Positions 19,745-28,778 of a stretch of 64,000 nucleotides of DNA are shown in pieces. The DNA lies in the NCBI GenBank assembly GCA_011390885.1, contig JAABRO010000007.1, forward strand, positions 30,042 to 94,041, written 5' to 3'. Source of the stretch: Gemmatimonas sp. (GTDB taxonomy: Bacteria > Gemmatimonadota > Gemmatimonadetes > Gemmatimonadales > Gemmatimonadaceae). A model generated the notes under the pieces. That model had not been told where the DNA came from and did no database searches. It saw nothing but the letters and a program-made list of their open reading frames with translations. The translations under genes and the position numbers were made by a program. Within the stretch, counting starts at the first letter, position 1, and each line of letters starts with the position of its first letter.

Positions 19745-21067
19745 ATGCGACTTCGTCTCCCGCTCCCGGCCGCGTTCGCGGCACTCTGCCTGGTTCCGCT
19801 GGCCGTCGCGACGGGCCACACCCAGGCAGCTCCTGCACCCTCGCCGCTGGTGCGCGCGGTCGACGCCCGGCTGCCCGCCGTGATGCCCAAGGTGGTGGCC
19901 TGGCGCCGCGACATTCACGAGCACCCCGAGCTCAGCTTCGAGGAAACGCGCACCGCGGCGCTCGTGGCCGAACACCTGCGCAGTCTCGGCATCGAAGTGC
20001 AGACCAACGTCGGCCGGACCGGCGTGGTGGGCATCCTGCGCGGCGGCCGCCCCGGCCCCGTGGTGGCGCTGCGCGCCGACATGGACGGGCTCCCGGTCAC
20101 CGAACAGGTCGACCTGCCGTTCCGGAGCCGCGCCACCGCGCAGTGGCAGGGCGCGACGGTGGGCGTGATGCACGCCTGCGGGCACGACAATCATGTCGCC
20201 ATCCTCATGGGCGTGGCCGAAGTGCTGGCGGGCATGAAGGCCACGCTCCCGGGCACCGTAAAGTTCATCTTCCAGCCGGCTGAAGAGGGACTCGGCGGTG
20301 CCAAGGCCATGGTGGACGACGGCGTGCTGCGCGATCCGGTGCCCGACGCGGTGTTCGGTCTGCACGTGTGGCCGTCTCCGGTGGGATCGATCGGCCTGCG
20401 CGCCGGCCCGCTCATGGCCGCGTCCGGCAACTTCTCGATCGTGGTCAAGGGACGGCAGACACACGGCTCGCAGCCCTGGTCGGGTGTGGACCCGATCGTC
20501 GTGTCGTCGCAGGTGATCATGGGGCTGCAGACCATCGTGTCGCGCCAGGTGAACATCTCCACGCTGCCGGCCGTGCTCACGGTGGGGCAGATCCAGGGTG
20601 GGAACCGCAGCAACATCATTCCCGACAGCGTGGTGATGGTGGGCACCCTACGCACCTTCGACGACGCCATGCGCCGCGACATCGCCGCTCGCATCACGCG
20701 CACGGCCCAGGAGATCGCGAAGTCCGCCGGTGCGACCGCCACCGTGACGGTGGACCCGAGCGGCATGGTGCTCGCCAACGACACCTCGCTCACCGAGCGC
20801 ATGCTCCCGACGCTCCGCCGCGCGGCGGGCGAGGCCGGCGTGCAGTTCATCAACCCGATCATGGCATCGGAAGACTTCCCGGAGTTCACGCGCGACATCC
20901 CCAGCGTGTTCTTCTTCCTCGGCATCGTGCCCAAGGGGCAGGATCCGGCCACCGCGCCGCCGAACCACTCCCCGCTCTTCTTCGCCGATGAGGGTGCGCT
21001 CGAGCCCGGCGTGCGTTCGCTCGCCCAACTCGCCGTCGACTTTCTCGCCGGTGGGGCGAAGCGATGA
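19745..21067 (+). CDS. Secreted M20 family amidohydrolase (hippurate/IAA-amino-acid hydrolase type)
   Basis: A 440-residue protein. It has a signal peptide (residues 1-27, ending VATGHTQA). The M20 catalytic core contains metal ligands in HACGHDNHVA (His143 and His147), the catalytic and ligand pair Glu180-Glu181 in FQPAEEG, His204 in FGLHVWP and the C-terminal PNHSPLFFADEG ligand. The lid domain lies between about residues 220 and 330. Family members remove acyl groups from N-acyl amino acids or act as carboxypeptidases; export suggests periplasmic amino-acid scavenging. A TAGATT hexamer at about 19701 may be a -10 element; no clear -35 was found. The M28 gene follows 50 bp later. Confidence 0.9.
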   Translation: MRLRLPLPAAFAALCLVPLAVATGHTQAAPAPSPLVRAVDARLPAVMPKVVAWRRDIHEHPELSFEETRTAALVAEHLRSLGIEVQTNVGRTGVVGILRGGRPGPVVALRADMDGLPVTEQVDLPFRSRATAQWQGATVGVMHACGHDNHVAILMGVAEVLAGMKATLPGTVKFIFQPAEEGLGGAKAMVDDGVLRDPVPDAVFGLHVWPSPVGSIGLRAGPLMAASGNFSIVVKGRQTHGSQPWSGVDPIVVSSQVIMGLQTIVSRQVNISTLPAVLTVGQIQGGNRSNIIPDSVVMVGTLRTFDDAMRRDIAARITRTAQEIAKSAGATATVTVDPSGMVLANDTSLTERMLPTLRRAAGEAGVQFINPIMASEDFPEFTRDIPSVFFFLGIVPKGQDPATAPPNHSPLFFADEGALEPGVRSLAQLAVDFLAGGAKR

Positions 21068-21117
21068 CGCGTCCCCGTCGGTCGCCCATCCGTCGTTTCC
21101 ACGCTTCGTCCTGCGCC

Positions 21118-22797
21118 ATGCCCCGCACTCTCACGCTCTCCACCGTCGCCGCACTGCTCATCGCCACGCCGCTGTCGGCACAGGTCGTGTGGCCCGATGA
21201 GGGGCCGCGCACGTGGGCGCCCCGCCCCACCGAGCCGGCGATCACCGCGAACGACCTGCGCACCCGCCTCTACCAGTTCGCCGACGACTCCATGATGGGG
21301 CGCGAGGCTGGCACGCTCGGCAACATCATGGCCACGGATTACATCGCGGCCGAGTTCAAGCGTCTCGGGCTCGTTCCTGCTGGCGAGAACGGCACGTACT
21401 TCCAGAAGCTCGACTACGGACGGCAGGCGTTCGTGGCCAGCCGCACGCGCCTGAACGCCGGTCGCCGGCGGCTCGCCCCCGGCACCGACTTCGTGCCCCT
21501 CGCGCCCAACGCGGCGCTCGGCGTCACGGGCACCGTCGCTCTCGAGCGCGTGACGGCGATCTTTGCCGGCCCCCTCGCGCAGGCGGCGCTCACACCGGAC
21601 CAGATGCGCGGTCGCGCCGTGGTGTTCAACGGACTCCCCATGGGCAACCCGCCGGCACCGGCGATCGCCGCCGCGCGCGAGGCCGGCGCCGCGGTGCTCG
21701 TGTTCATCGCCGCCGACCTGCCGTCGACCGCGTTCAACGAGCGGCTCAGCATGCGCGTCACCGTGCCCGGCACCATGGGCGCTGCGATCGTCACGCCAGC
21801 TGCCGCCGCGCAGCTCTTCGGTCAGCCGCTCGCCGCCCTCGCTGCGGGCACCGAGGGACAGCCGCTCACCGGCAGCTGGAGCTACACCTTCACCGAGCTC
21901 GAGCACCCGGTGCGCAACGTGCTCGCCATCCTCCCGGGCGGCGACGCCGCGCGCAAGGGACAGTACGTGATCATCGGCGCGCACAGCGATCACGTGGGCA
22001 TGGTGCGCGGCACCAACCCGCCCGAGCACGATTCGCTGCGCGCCTTCAACACGGTCATGCGACCGCAGGGCGCGAACGATCGCATCTCGATCGACGCCGT
22101 CACGCCGAAGCAGTGGGGCGAGATCAACGCGCTCATCGCGAAGGCGCGGAGCATCCGGCCCGCGCGTCCCGACACCGTGAACAACGGCGCCGACGACGAC
22201 GGCAGCGGCACCGTGGTCATGCTCGAGATCGCCGAACGCATGGCCACCGGCCCGCGGCCGGCGCGCTCGATCCTGTTCCACTCCCACGCCGCCGAGGAGA
22301 AGGGGCTGCTCGGCTCCGCGTGGTGGACGGCGCACCCCACGGTGCCGCTCGACTCGGTCGTCGCCGCGCACAACATGGACATGCTCGGCAAGGGGCGTGT
22401 GACCGACGTGAAGTTCGGCGGTCCGCACACGGTGCAGATGCTCGGCTCGCGGCGCGTGTCACCGGAGTTCGGCGACATGATCGACTCGCTCAACGCCGTG
22501 CGCGACGAACCGATGGTGATCGACTACTCGTGGGACCGCACCAACCGGCTCAACCGCTTCTGCCGCAGCGACCAGGTGAGCTACATCCGCAAGGGCATTC
22601 CCACCACGTACTTCTCCACCGGCTACTCGCGCGACTACCACATGGCGACCGACGAGCCGCAGTACATCAACTACGACCTCAGCGCGCGCGTCGCGCGGTT
22701 CGTGCACGATGTCGCGCTCACGGCGGCCAACCGGCCGGAACGGCTGCCGGTGCTGCCGCGCGAGCAGCAGGACCCGGCGGCGCGCTGCGGCGGGTGA
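21118..22797 (+). CDS. Secreted M28 family zinc peptidase
   Basis: A 559-residue protein. Two starts are possible: an ATG at 21064 overlapping the M20 stop as ATGA, and the ATG at 21118. The latter is preferred because it directly begins a signal peptide (LTLSTVAALLIATPLSAQ). A PA-like insert (about residues 120-230) is followed by the M28 core: GAHSDHVGM, NNGADDDGSGT with the bridging Asp, AAEEKGLLGS with the catalytic Glu, HNMDMLG and YHMATDEPQYINYD. Such enzymes are aminopeptidases or carboxypeptidases. It completes the S9-M20-M28 run and is followed by a strong hairpin. Confidence 0.9.
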   Translation: MPRTLTLSTVAALLIATPLSAQVVWPDEGPRTWAPRPTEPAITANDLRTRLYQFADDSMMGREAGTLGNIMATDYIAAEFKRLGLVPAGENGTYFQKLDYGRQAFVASRTRLNAGRRRLAPGTDFVPLAPNAALGVTGTVALERVTAIFAGPLAQAALTPDQMRGRAVVFNGLPMGNPPAPAIAAAREAGAAVLVFIAADLPSTAFNERLSMRVTVPGTMGAAIVTPAAAAQLFGQPLAALAAGTEGQPLTGSWSYTFTELEHPVRNVLAILPGGDAARKGQYVIIGAHSDHVGMVRGTNPPEHDSLRAFNTVMRPQGANDRISIDAVTPKQWGEINALIAKARSIRPARPDTVNNGADDDGSGTVVMLEIAERMATGPRPARSILFHSHAAEEKGLLGSAWWTAHPTVPLDSVVAAHNMDMLGKGRVTDVKFGGPHTVQMLGSRRVSPEFGDMIDSLNAVRDEPMVIDYSWDRTNRLNRFCRSDQVSYIRKGIPTTYFSTGYSRDYHMATDEPQYINYDLSARVARFVHDVALTAANRPERLPVLPREQQDPAARCGG

Positions 22798-22821
22798 TCA
22801 CGGCACTGGGTGCATGACGAA

Positions 22822-22849
22822 CGGGGCCGGGCATCGCCGCCCGGCCCCG
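22822..22849. terminator. Terminator hairpin between convergent genes
   Basis: An 11-bp perfect stem (CGGGGCCGGGC / GCCCGGCCCCG) with loop ATCGCC in the 93-bp gap between the M28 peptidase and the convergent carrier gene. No T-tract follows on either strand. Confidence 0.65.
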
Positions 22850-22890
22850 CGTCGCCCTCCCCGATGGCCTGACCGCTGGTGCGGCGCGCG

Positions 22891-24312
22891 CTACACCAGC
22901 GCCAGCGCCATGCCCGCGAAGCCGACCAGCATCACGAGCAGCACCCCCGGCACCGCGAAGCGCAGCCAGCGCGGAAAGGGCACGCGGGCGGCCAGCAGCA
23001 TGGCCAGCAGCGCGCCATTGGTGGGCACCACCAGGTCCATGGGCGGTCCACCGGTCTGGTACGCGAGCACGGCCACTTCGCGCGAGAAGCCGAGCAGGTC
23101 GGCGAGCGGGGCCATGATGGGCATGACCAGGGCGGCATGACCGCTGTTCGACGCCACAGGCAGGTGCAGCAGCGCGTGGATCGGCACCATCAACCCGGCG
23201 GCCAGCAGGCCGGGCGCATGCTCGAGCGGCGTGGCCAGCCCGTGCACGATGGTATCGATCACCTTCCCATCCTCGAGCACCACCGAGATCGCGCGCGCCA
23301 CACCCACGAACAGGCCGGCAGAGAGCATGGCGTCCATGCCGCGCAGGTAGGTCACCGTCGTGCCGCGCACGCCGAGCCTCGCCACGAGCCCGATCGCGAA
23401 CGCCGCCACGAGGTAGATGGCCGAGAGTTCGTTGAAGCCCCAGTCGAAGCGCAGCACACCCACCAGGTAGGGTGCGAAGGGCACGATCGCGAGCAGCAGC
23501 AACACAGCGTCGCGGCGCGTCGCTGGTGCCGGGACGGTGACAGGCGTCGCCGCATCGCGCACGCCCGTGCCTTTCGCATCGTCGTCTCGCGTGGTCACGT
23601 CCCGCGATGCCGTCGCCGTCCACACATCATGCCGCAGTTGCGACAGCGTCCACGCGATCCACACGGAGACCGCCACGACCGTCACCAGCAGGCGCACGCC
23701 AGCCCCGGCCGACGCCGGCAGTTCGGCGAACCGATTGGCGATCCCCGACGCGAAGGGATTCGTGGGGCCGAACGCCGCGCCCACGATCGCCGCGCCCGCG
23801 CTCATCGCGATCGCGGTGACCGGACCGAATCCCAACCCTCGGCTCAGCACGAGCAGCACCGGCACGAGCGCGATGATCTCCTCGAACAGGTTCACGAGCG
23901 CGCCGAGCGTGGCGAAGGCCAGCGAGATCACCACGATCACGAGGCGCGGACGACGGGTCCGCCCCACGAGCCCACCCACGAGGCGCCCCAGCGCGCCGGT
24001 CTGCTCGAGCAGCACGAACGCCCCGCCGACGAAGAGCACCACCACCACCACGTCGGCACCAATCACGATGCCACGCGGCACCGCGAGCACCGCCTGCGCG
24101 AGCCCCACGGGCGCGACCTCGACGGGGTGCCACGTGCCGGGCACGACGAGCGCGCGCGACGACCCGGGGATCGGGCGACGTTCGTATTCACCCGCCGGCA
24201 GCAGCCACGTGAGCAGCGCGGCCACGAGCACACCGCCGAGCAGCAGCACCATCGGGTGCGGAAAGCGTGACGCCCGCGGCGCGGGGGTGTCCGGCGGCTC
24301 GAACTGAGGCAT
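22891..24312 (-). CDS. YfcC-family membrane carrier
   Basis: A 473-residue protein from the ATG at 24312. About twelve hydrophobic segments are visible. The sequence starts HPMVLLLGGVLVAALLTWLLPAGEYERR, the signature beginning of YfcC-family proteins, and has the conserved repeat-half motifs NLFEEIIALVPVLLVL, SAGAAIVGAAFGPTNPFASG and LPVASNSGHAALVMPIMAPL. This family sits beside the AbgT and arginine/ornithine carriers, so transport of a dicarboxylate, amino acid or small peptide driven by an ion gradient is likely; the substrate is not readable. It faces the secreted peptidase run, which would generate suitable products, but that link is inference. Confidence 0.85.
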   Translation of the reverse strand: MPQFEPPDTPAPRASRFPHPMVLLLGGVLVAALLTWLLPAGEYERRPIPGSSRALVVPGTWHPVEVAPVGLAQAVLAVPRGIVIGADVVVVVLFVGGAFVLLEQTGALGRLVGGLVGRTRRPRLVIVVISLAFATLGALVNLFEEIIALVPVLLVLSRGLGFGPVTAIAMSAGAAIVGAAFGPTNPFASGIANRFAELPASAGAGVRLLVTVVAVSVWIAWTLSQLRHDVWTATASRDVTTRDDDAKGTGVRDAATPVTVPAPATRRDAVLLLLAIVPFAPYLVGVLRFDWGFNELSAIYLVAAFAIGLVARLGVRGTTVTYLRGMDAMLSAGLFVGVARAISVVLEDGKVIDTIVHGLATPLEHAPGLLAAGLMVPIHALLHLPVASNSGHAALVMPIMAPLADLLGFSREVAVLAYQTGGPPMDLVVPTNGALLAMLLAARVPFPRWLRFAVPGVLLVMLVGFAGMALALV

Positions 24313-24442
24313 GTCCGGTGTCCGAAAGACGGAGGGACGGCGTCGGGGAGGAGGAGGACGCGTGCCAGGGAGGCGGGACCACCCGGACGCCGCGAACTTC
24401 GTGCCCTGCGGGATCCTTCGCCAGTGCAAAGGGCGCACGCGG

Positions 24443-24465
24443 CTCGACGCGCCGCACGCGTCGAG
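24443..24465. promoter_or_regulatory. Hairpin/palindrome in a divergent intergenic region
   Basis: CTCGACGCG - 5 nt - CGCGTCGAG is a perfect 9-bp inverted repeat. It sits in the 260-bp gap between the divergent carrier and multicopper oxidase genes, about 110 bp before the oxidase start. It could be an operator or simply a GC-rich hairpin; no promoter hexamers could be fixed around it. Confidence 0.3.
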
Positions 24466-24572
24466 CGGTCATCGTCCGCCGGACCTCGACTTGTGGCCGG
24501 TGCCGGGAGGCGAGAGCTTCGAACGGTCACACTCGGTGGCCCGTACCCCGATGTCGGGAGGTCGTCCTGCTC

Positions 24573-26726
24573 ATGCGTCCACGCACTCGCCACGCGCCGC
24601 CTCACCCGCCGCGCCGCGCGCGACACCGCGCGTCCCTGCAGCCGCTCGCGAATCCGACGCGTGCGCTCGCCCTGACGTGCACCGCGCTCGCGGCCGCCGC
24701 GCTGGCCTGCACCGCGCCCCCGCCGCCACCCGACGCCAGCAGCGCGCGCAACCTGCCGCTTGCCAGTGCGAGCGACCTGCGCACTGCCGCGGGCACGATG
24801 CGAGGCGACACCCTCGTGATCGAACTCGACGTGGTGGACGTGGCCTGGACACCGCGCGCCGACGACGGCCCGCGCGTGGCGACGCGCATCCTCGTGGAGC
24901 GCGGCCGCACGCCCACGGTGCCCGGGCCGCTGATCCGCCTCGCCGTGGGCACGCCGCTGCGCCTGTCAGTGCGCAACACCACCGGCGAGTTCGTGGAACT
25001 CGGCAGCGCGCTCGACTCGGGTACGGTCTTCGGCGTGCAGTCGATCGGCCTGGCGCCGGGCGCGTCGCACGAGGCGCGATGGACGCCGTCAGTGCCGGTG
25101 ACCTCGGCCTATGCGCTGAGCGGCGAGAGTGGACTGCCGGGCGCGTCCGCTGGCGCGATCGTGGTCGATCCGGGTGGCACGGCGCCACACCCCGACGAAC
25201 GCATCCTGCTGCTCTCGGCGTGGGGCTCGCGCGCCGAACCCACCTCGCTCGACCCGGCCTTCTCGTGGAAGATGCTCGTGAACGGACGCTCGTGGCCGTA
25301 CACCGAGCGCTTCGACTTCACTGTGGGGGACACGGTGCGCTGGCGCGTGATCAACGCCGGCACCGAGTGGCATCCGATGCACCTGCACGGCTTCTACTTC
25401 CGCGTCACCTCGGCCGGCGACCTGCGCGCCGACACGCTGTACGACCCCGCCACGCGCCCCGAGGTGGTCACGCACGCGCTGGCGCCCAACGGTGCGATGA
25501 CGCTCGTGTGGACGCCGAGCACGCCGGGCAACTGGTTGTTCCACTGTCACCTCTTGCGGCACTCCGGCGAAACGCAGCGCTTCGTGGCCGATGCGACGCA
25601 TGACGCCCACGGCGGCGATGATGCCGTGCCGGCGATGGACGACGCCATGGCGGGGATGATCACCGGCATCACCGTCCATCCGCCGGCGGACTACGTCGCC
25701 TCGGCGTTCGTGCCGGCACGCCGTCTCGACCTCTGGACGGCACGGACCGCCAACGCGTACGGTGACGCGCCGCGACTCGGCTTCGCGCTGCAGCAGGACG
25801 ACGCGCCACCGCGCGCGGACTCAGCACCCACGCTCAGCAGCCTGCTCGTGCTCACACAGCACGAGCCCGTCGAGATCGCGGTGCACAACCGCCTCGACAC
25901 CCCGCTCGCGCTGCACTGGCACGGCCTCGAACTCGAGAGCACCTATGACGGCGTCGGCCACTGGAGCGGCATGCCCGGCATGCCGCGACCGCCGATTCCC
26001 GCCGGCGACTCGCTCTCGGTGCATCTCGCGCCACCGCGCGCGGGCACGTTCATCTACCACACGCATGGCGAGGAGGGCTTCCAGCTCTCGCAAGGACTGT
26101 ACGGTCCGCTGCTCGTGCTGCCGCCCGGCGAGCCGTACGACCCCGAACGCGATCGCGTCTACGTGCTGGGCCAGGGCGGTGCCGTGCGCGATGCGGATCC
26201 AGCGGTGAACGGCCTGCGCGAGCCGCCGCCGGAACGCTTCGCGTCGGGCACCACATATCGGTTGCGCTTCATCCAGATCGGTGCGGACGAGGCGAAGGTC
26301 GTCTCGCTGTTGCACGACGGCGAACCCGTCACCTGGCGCGCGCTCGCCAAGGACGGGGCCGATCTGCCTGTCGCCATGCAGGTGGACCGCGCCGCCACGT
26401 TCCGCGCCGACGTGGGGGAAACGCTCGACTTCGCCTGGACGCCGCCAGCCGACGGTGCGTACCAGCTCGTGGTGCGCACGCTCAACTACCCGATCGCCTT
26501 CGACCGCGGCCCGACGCAGACGATCGCCTTCGCGGTCGGCGATGTGAGCGAGTCCACCATCGCCGAGGCGCACGAAGGCTTCGATGGCGTGATGTCGCTC
26601 GAGACGATCGACACGCTCATGCGCCTCGCGTTCATCGCCGCGCTGCTGCTCCTGCTCACGGCCGTGACGTGGATCGGCCTGCGGCTCGCGCGCCGATTCA
26701 CCTGGGGACGAATGTCTCGCGCATGA
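24573..26726 (+). CDS. Membrane-anchored multicopper oxidase with inverted motif order
   Basis: A 717-residue protein. The ATG at 24573 has GGGAGG about 12 bp upstream. The signal region ends in LAAAALAC, a possible lipobox. Cupredoxin-like domains carry the copper motifs in unusual order: HPMHLHGF (from His267) and HCHLLRH (His324-His330), which normally close a laccase, come first; HWHG (His448-His450) and YHTHGEEGFQLSQG (His496-His498), which normally open it, come second. The position usually holding the axial Met/Leu after HCHLLRH looks like Gln. A hydrophobic helix at about 683-705 followed by RLARRF anchors the C-terminus. Substrate may be Cu(I), Mn(II) or phenolics; not determinable. 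The last 29 bp overlap the convergent gene. Confidence 0.85.
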   Translation: MRPRTRHAPPHPPRRARHRASLQPLANPTRALALTCTALAAAALACTAPPPPPDASSARNLPLASASDLRTAAGTMRGDTLVIELDVVDVAWTPRADDGPRVATRILVERGRTPTVPGPLIRLAVGTPLRLSVRNTTGEFVELGSALDSGTVFGVQSIGLAPGASHEARWTPSVPVTSAYALSGESGLPGASAGAIVVDPGGTAPHPDERILLLSAWGSRAEPTSLDPAFSWKMLVNGRSWPYTERFDFTVGDTVRWRVINAGTEWHPMHLHGFYFRVTSAGDLRADTLYDPATRPEVVTHALAPNGAMTLVWTPSTPGNWLFHCHLLRHSGETQRFVADATHDAHGGDDAVPAMDDAMAGMITGITVHPPADYVASAFVPARRLDLWTARTANAYGDAPRLGFALQQDDAPPRADSAPTLSSLLVLTQHEPVEIAVHNRLDTPLALHWHGLELESTYDGVGHWSGMPGMPRPPIPAGDSLSVHLAPPRAGTFIYHTHGEEGFQLSQGLYGPLLVLPPGEPYDPERDRVYVLGQGGAVRDADPAVNGLREPPPERFASGTTYRLRFIQIGADEAKVVSLLHDGEPVTWRALAKDGADLPVAMQVDRAATFRADVGETLDFAWTPPADGAYQLVVRTLNYPIAFDRGPTQTIAFAVGDVSESTIAEAHEGFDGVMSLETIDTLMRLAFIAALLLLLTAVTWIGLRLARRFTWGRMSRA

Positions 26727-27075
26727 TGCGCCACCCGACCGGCGTGAGCGCCCACTCGGCCGTGTAGCGTCCGCGCTGCGCGATGGGGCCGGCGCGCGAC
26801 TGCCACCGGCCCACCCACTGTCCCGCCTCCATCGCCCGCGGCCCGGACACCGACACGGTGTCCGGCGTGCGCACGTATCCGCGAAACGCCGGGTCCGCCA
26901 TCTGTTCCGCGAACGCTGCACGGTTTGCCTCCAGGCCGCGCAGCACGGGGCCGCCGGCCACGGCTACGGTTACGTCCGGTGCCATGATCGCCACCACGCC
27001 CTCGGCGTCATGCGCCACGATCGCGGCGTTCGACTGGGCGCGCAGGGCGCGGATCGGCTCATCGGGGGCAGGCAT
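26698..27075 (-). CDS. NTF2-like (SnoaL/DUF4440) small protein
   Basis: A 125-residue protein (ATG at 27075; an ATG at 27084 would add three residues). The pattern fits the NTF2-like cone fold: helix IRALRAQSNAAIVAHDAEGVVAIMAPDVTVAVAGGPVLRG, then FAEQMADPAFRGYVRTPDTVSV, then EAGQWVGRWQ and the closing strands TAEWALTPVGWRIMRETF. Family members are very diverse (dimerisation domains, isomerases, limonene epoxide hydrolase-like enzymes), so no reaction is assigned. No signal peptide is seen. Its 3' end overlaps the multicopper oxidase by 29 bp on the opposite strand. Confidence 0.8.
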   Translation of the reverse strand: MPAPDEPIRALRAQSNAAIVAHDAEGVVAIMAPDVTVAVAGGPVLRGLEANRAAFAEQMADPAFRGYVRTPDTVSVSGPRAMEAGQWVGRWQSRAGPIAQRGRYTAEWALTPVGWRIMRETFVPR

Positions 27076-27308
27076 GCACGACATGCTACCCGCACCACCG
27101 CCTGCGGTCCAGCACGAATGGAAGCGTAGGACACGGCTTCCGCGGAACCCGCGTCCGAACGCCGTTCTGTCACCGGTGACCGCGCGCCCATATGTTCCTG
27201 CTGCTCGGTCGAGCGCATGTCGCGCGCCGCGCGAGCTCCGGCGTCCTCGACGAAGCCGTCCGCATCGAACGCCACCACCAGACTCGCCACCGCCCTGGGA
27301 CACACGAC

Positions 27309-28106
27309 ATGCCGTCCGAGTTGCTCTATCAGCAGTCGGAGTTCGCCATCGCCCTGATCCTGCTCGTGGTGCTCGCGGTGACGAGCGAGCTGGCCTATCG
27401 CGTCGGGCGGCGACAACGCAGGGCCAACAGCGAGCCGACCCGCGCCGAGATTCTCGGCATCCACGCGGGCATCCTCGGGCTGCTGTCGCTGCTCCTCGGC
27501 TTCACGTTCTCCATGGCGCTGTCCCGCTTCGAGTTCCGCAAGGAGATGGTCGTCCTCGAATCGAACGCCATCGGAACGGCGGCTCTGCGGGCGCAATTTC
27601 TGCCCGCGGTGAACGACAGCGCCACGCGCGCCCTGTTCCGGGATTACGTCGCCATCCGGCTGGAGTCCGTGCTCGAGTCGGAGCAGCAATCTGCGCAGCG
27701 ACAGCAGTTGGACGAGCGGACCGCTGCCATCCAGCAGCGCCTCTGGATCATCGCACGGGCGGCGGCAGAGGCCGATCCGCGATCGGTCCCGCTTTCCCTG
27801 TTCGTCGAAGCCGTCAACGCGATGATCGACATCAAGTCCAGGCGCGACGTCGCCGTCGCCAATCACGTGCCGGAGGTGGTGCTCGTCTTCCTGCTGGCCA
27901 TGTCGCTGCTCACGATCGGCGCGATCGGCTACGGCAACGGACTGGCGGGGGCGCGCAGTCCGTTGCCGACGCTTGCGTATGCCACGATCATCGTGCTGGT
28001 GGTGGTGCTCATCCTCGACCTCGACCGACCGCAGCACGGCATTGCGCGCGTCAGCCAGGCGAGCATGCAGCAGGTGGAGCGGGTGCTGTCCGCGTGGCCG
28101 AGGTGA
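27309..28106 (+). CDS. DUF4239 (bestrophin-like) membrane protein
   Basis: A 265-residue protein from the ATG at 27309; the upstream in-frame extension to 27192 has no membrane or coding character. Four membrane segments: about 12-32 and 55-72 in the N-terminal half, and about 195-215 and 220-240 in the C-terminal half, separated by a charged helical region. The GILGLLSLLLGFTFSMALSRFEFRK and LESNAIGTAALRA segments are typical of DUF4239 proteins, described as bestrophin-like and possibly ion channels. No evidence for the transported ion is visible. The 233 bp upstream hold no other gene I can support. Confidence 0.85.
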   Translation: MPSELLYQQSEFAIALILLVVLAVTSELAYRVGRRQRRANSEPTRAEILGIHAGILGLLSLLLGFTFSMALSRFEFRKEMVVLESNAIGTAALRAQFLPAVNDSATRALFRDYVAIRLESVLESEQQSAQRQQLDERTAAIQQRLWIIARAAAEADPRSVPLSLFVEAVNAMIDIKSRRDVAVANHVPEVVLVFLLAMSLLTIGAIGYGNGLAGARSPLPTLAYATIIVLVVVLILDLDRPQHGIARVSQASMQQVERVLSAWPR

Positions 28107-28130
28107 TCGCCCACCTCGTCACGCGTGGTG

Positions 28131-28280
28131 CTACACGGCCCGACGACCGCTCACCAGCCGGAAGATCAGCATGACCAGCGCGATCACGAGCAGGACGTGG
28201 ATGAGGTTGCCGGCGACGAAGCCGCCGAAGAAACCGAGGGCCCAGAGCACGACGAGAATGATGATCAGCGTGGACAGCAT
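28131..28280 (-). CDS. lmo0937-type 49-residue membrane protein
   Basis: A tiny protein, MLSTLIIILVVLWALGFFGG..., read directly from the reverse strand, with AGGAG about 8 bp before the ATG at 28280. Two membrane helices (about 3-23 and 26-42) are separated by a short GN turn, and it ends RLVSGRRAV. This is the pattern of the lmo0937 (DUF5670) family: short, widely distributed, stress-associated membrane proteins of unknown mechanism. It lies 32 bp downstream of another small membrane protein, so the two are probably co-transcribed. Confidence 0.85.
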   Translation of the reverse strand: MLSTLIIILVVLWALGFFGGFVAGNLIHVLLVIALVMLIFRLVSGRRAV

Positions 28281-28312
28281 GCAAAGCTCCTGAGGAGGAA
28301 GGACGAAAAGGG

Positions 28313-28537
28313 TCAGCGCGACCGGGTCAGGCCACCGGCGATCAGGACCACGCCCAAGGCGAGTCCGAGGCCGCCGACCCAGGGGCGAATGGGGTGCTGT
28401 TCTTCGGCGCTGATGGTCAGCCCGCCAACGTCGATCACGTCGCGGCTGGAGGTGAAGGAGCCGCCCTTGAGCAGGACGTAGCCGCCACCGAGTGCGAGGA
28501 GGGCACCGAGAGCGATGGACAGCGTGCGAGCGTTCAT
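28313..28537 (-). CDS. Small two-helix membrane protein
   Basis: A 74-residue protein from the ATG at 28537. Helix one is TLSIALGALLALGGGYVLL, then a polar beta-like segment (DVIDVGGLTISAEEQHPIRP), then helix two WVGGLGLALGVVLIAGGL and an RSR end that suggests a cytoplasmic C-terminus. I do not recognise a named family with certainty; the layout recalls DUF3185 proteins. It immediately precedes the lmo0937-type gene. Function unknown. Confidence 0.65.
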   Translation of the reverse strand: MNARTLSIALGALLALGGGYVLLKGGSFTSSRDVIDVGGLTISAEEQHPIRPWVGGLGLALGVVLIAGGLTRSR

Positions 28538-28662
28538 GGGACCGATCCGTTGACGTCGAGGGAAATGCCTCTTCACAGAGAGTACGTCCCCATGAACGCC
28601 GTACCTATCGGCCGAACGGCTGACTGATGCGCGCGCGCAACGCCTGCGTGGTGGGGCGCGTG

Positions 28663-28696
28663 CCTCACCCGAAGGAACTACGTCCTTCGGGCGAGG
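28663..28696 (-). terminator. Terminator of the response-regulator gene
   Basis: A 14-bp stem with a 6-nt loop. In the minus-strand RNA all 14 pairs form, with one G-U wobble; on the plus strand that pair is an A-C mismatch. This asymmetry says the hairpin serves the minus-strand response regulator, whose stop codon is 83 bp away. Confidence 0.65.
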
Positions 28697-28778
28697 TGGC
28701 GCCGGTCACAGGGAAGGACGGCGTCGGGCAGCGACGCGGGCCGGTCAGTGGCACGGCACCGGCGCTCACCCATGGGGA

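Noticed and set aside
21064..21117. ATGA-coupled start of the M28 peptidase at 21064
   Set aside because: It would place 18 Arg/Ser-rich residues before a normal signal peptide; the ATG at 21118 begins the signal peptide directly.
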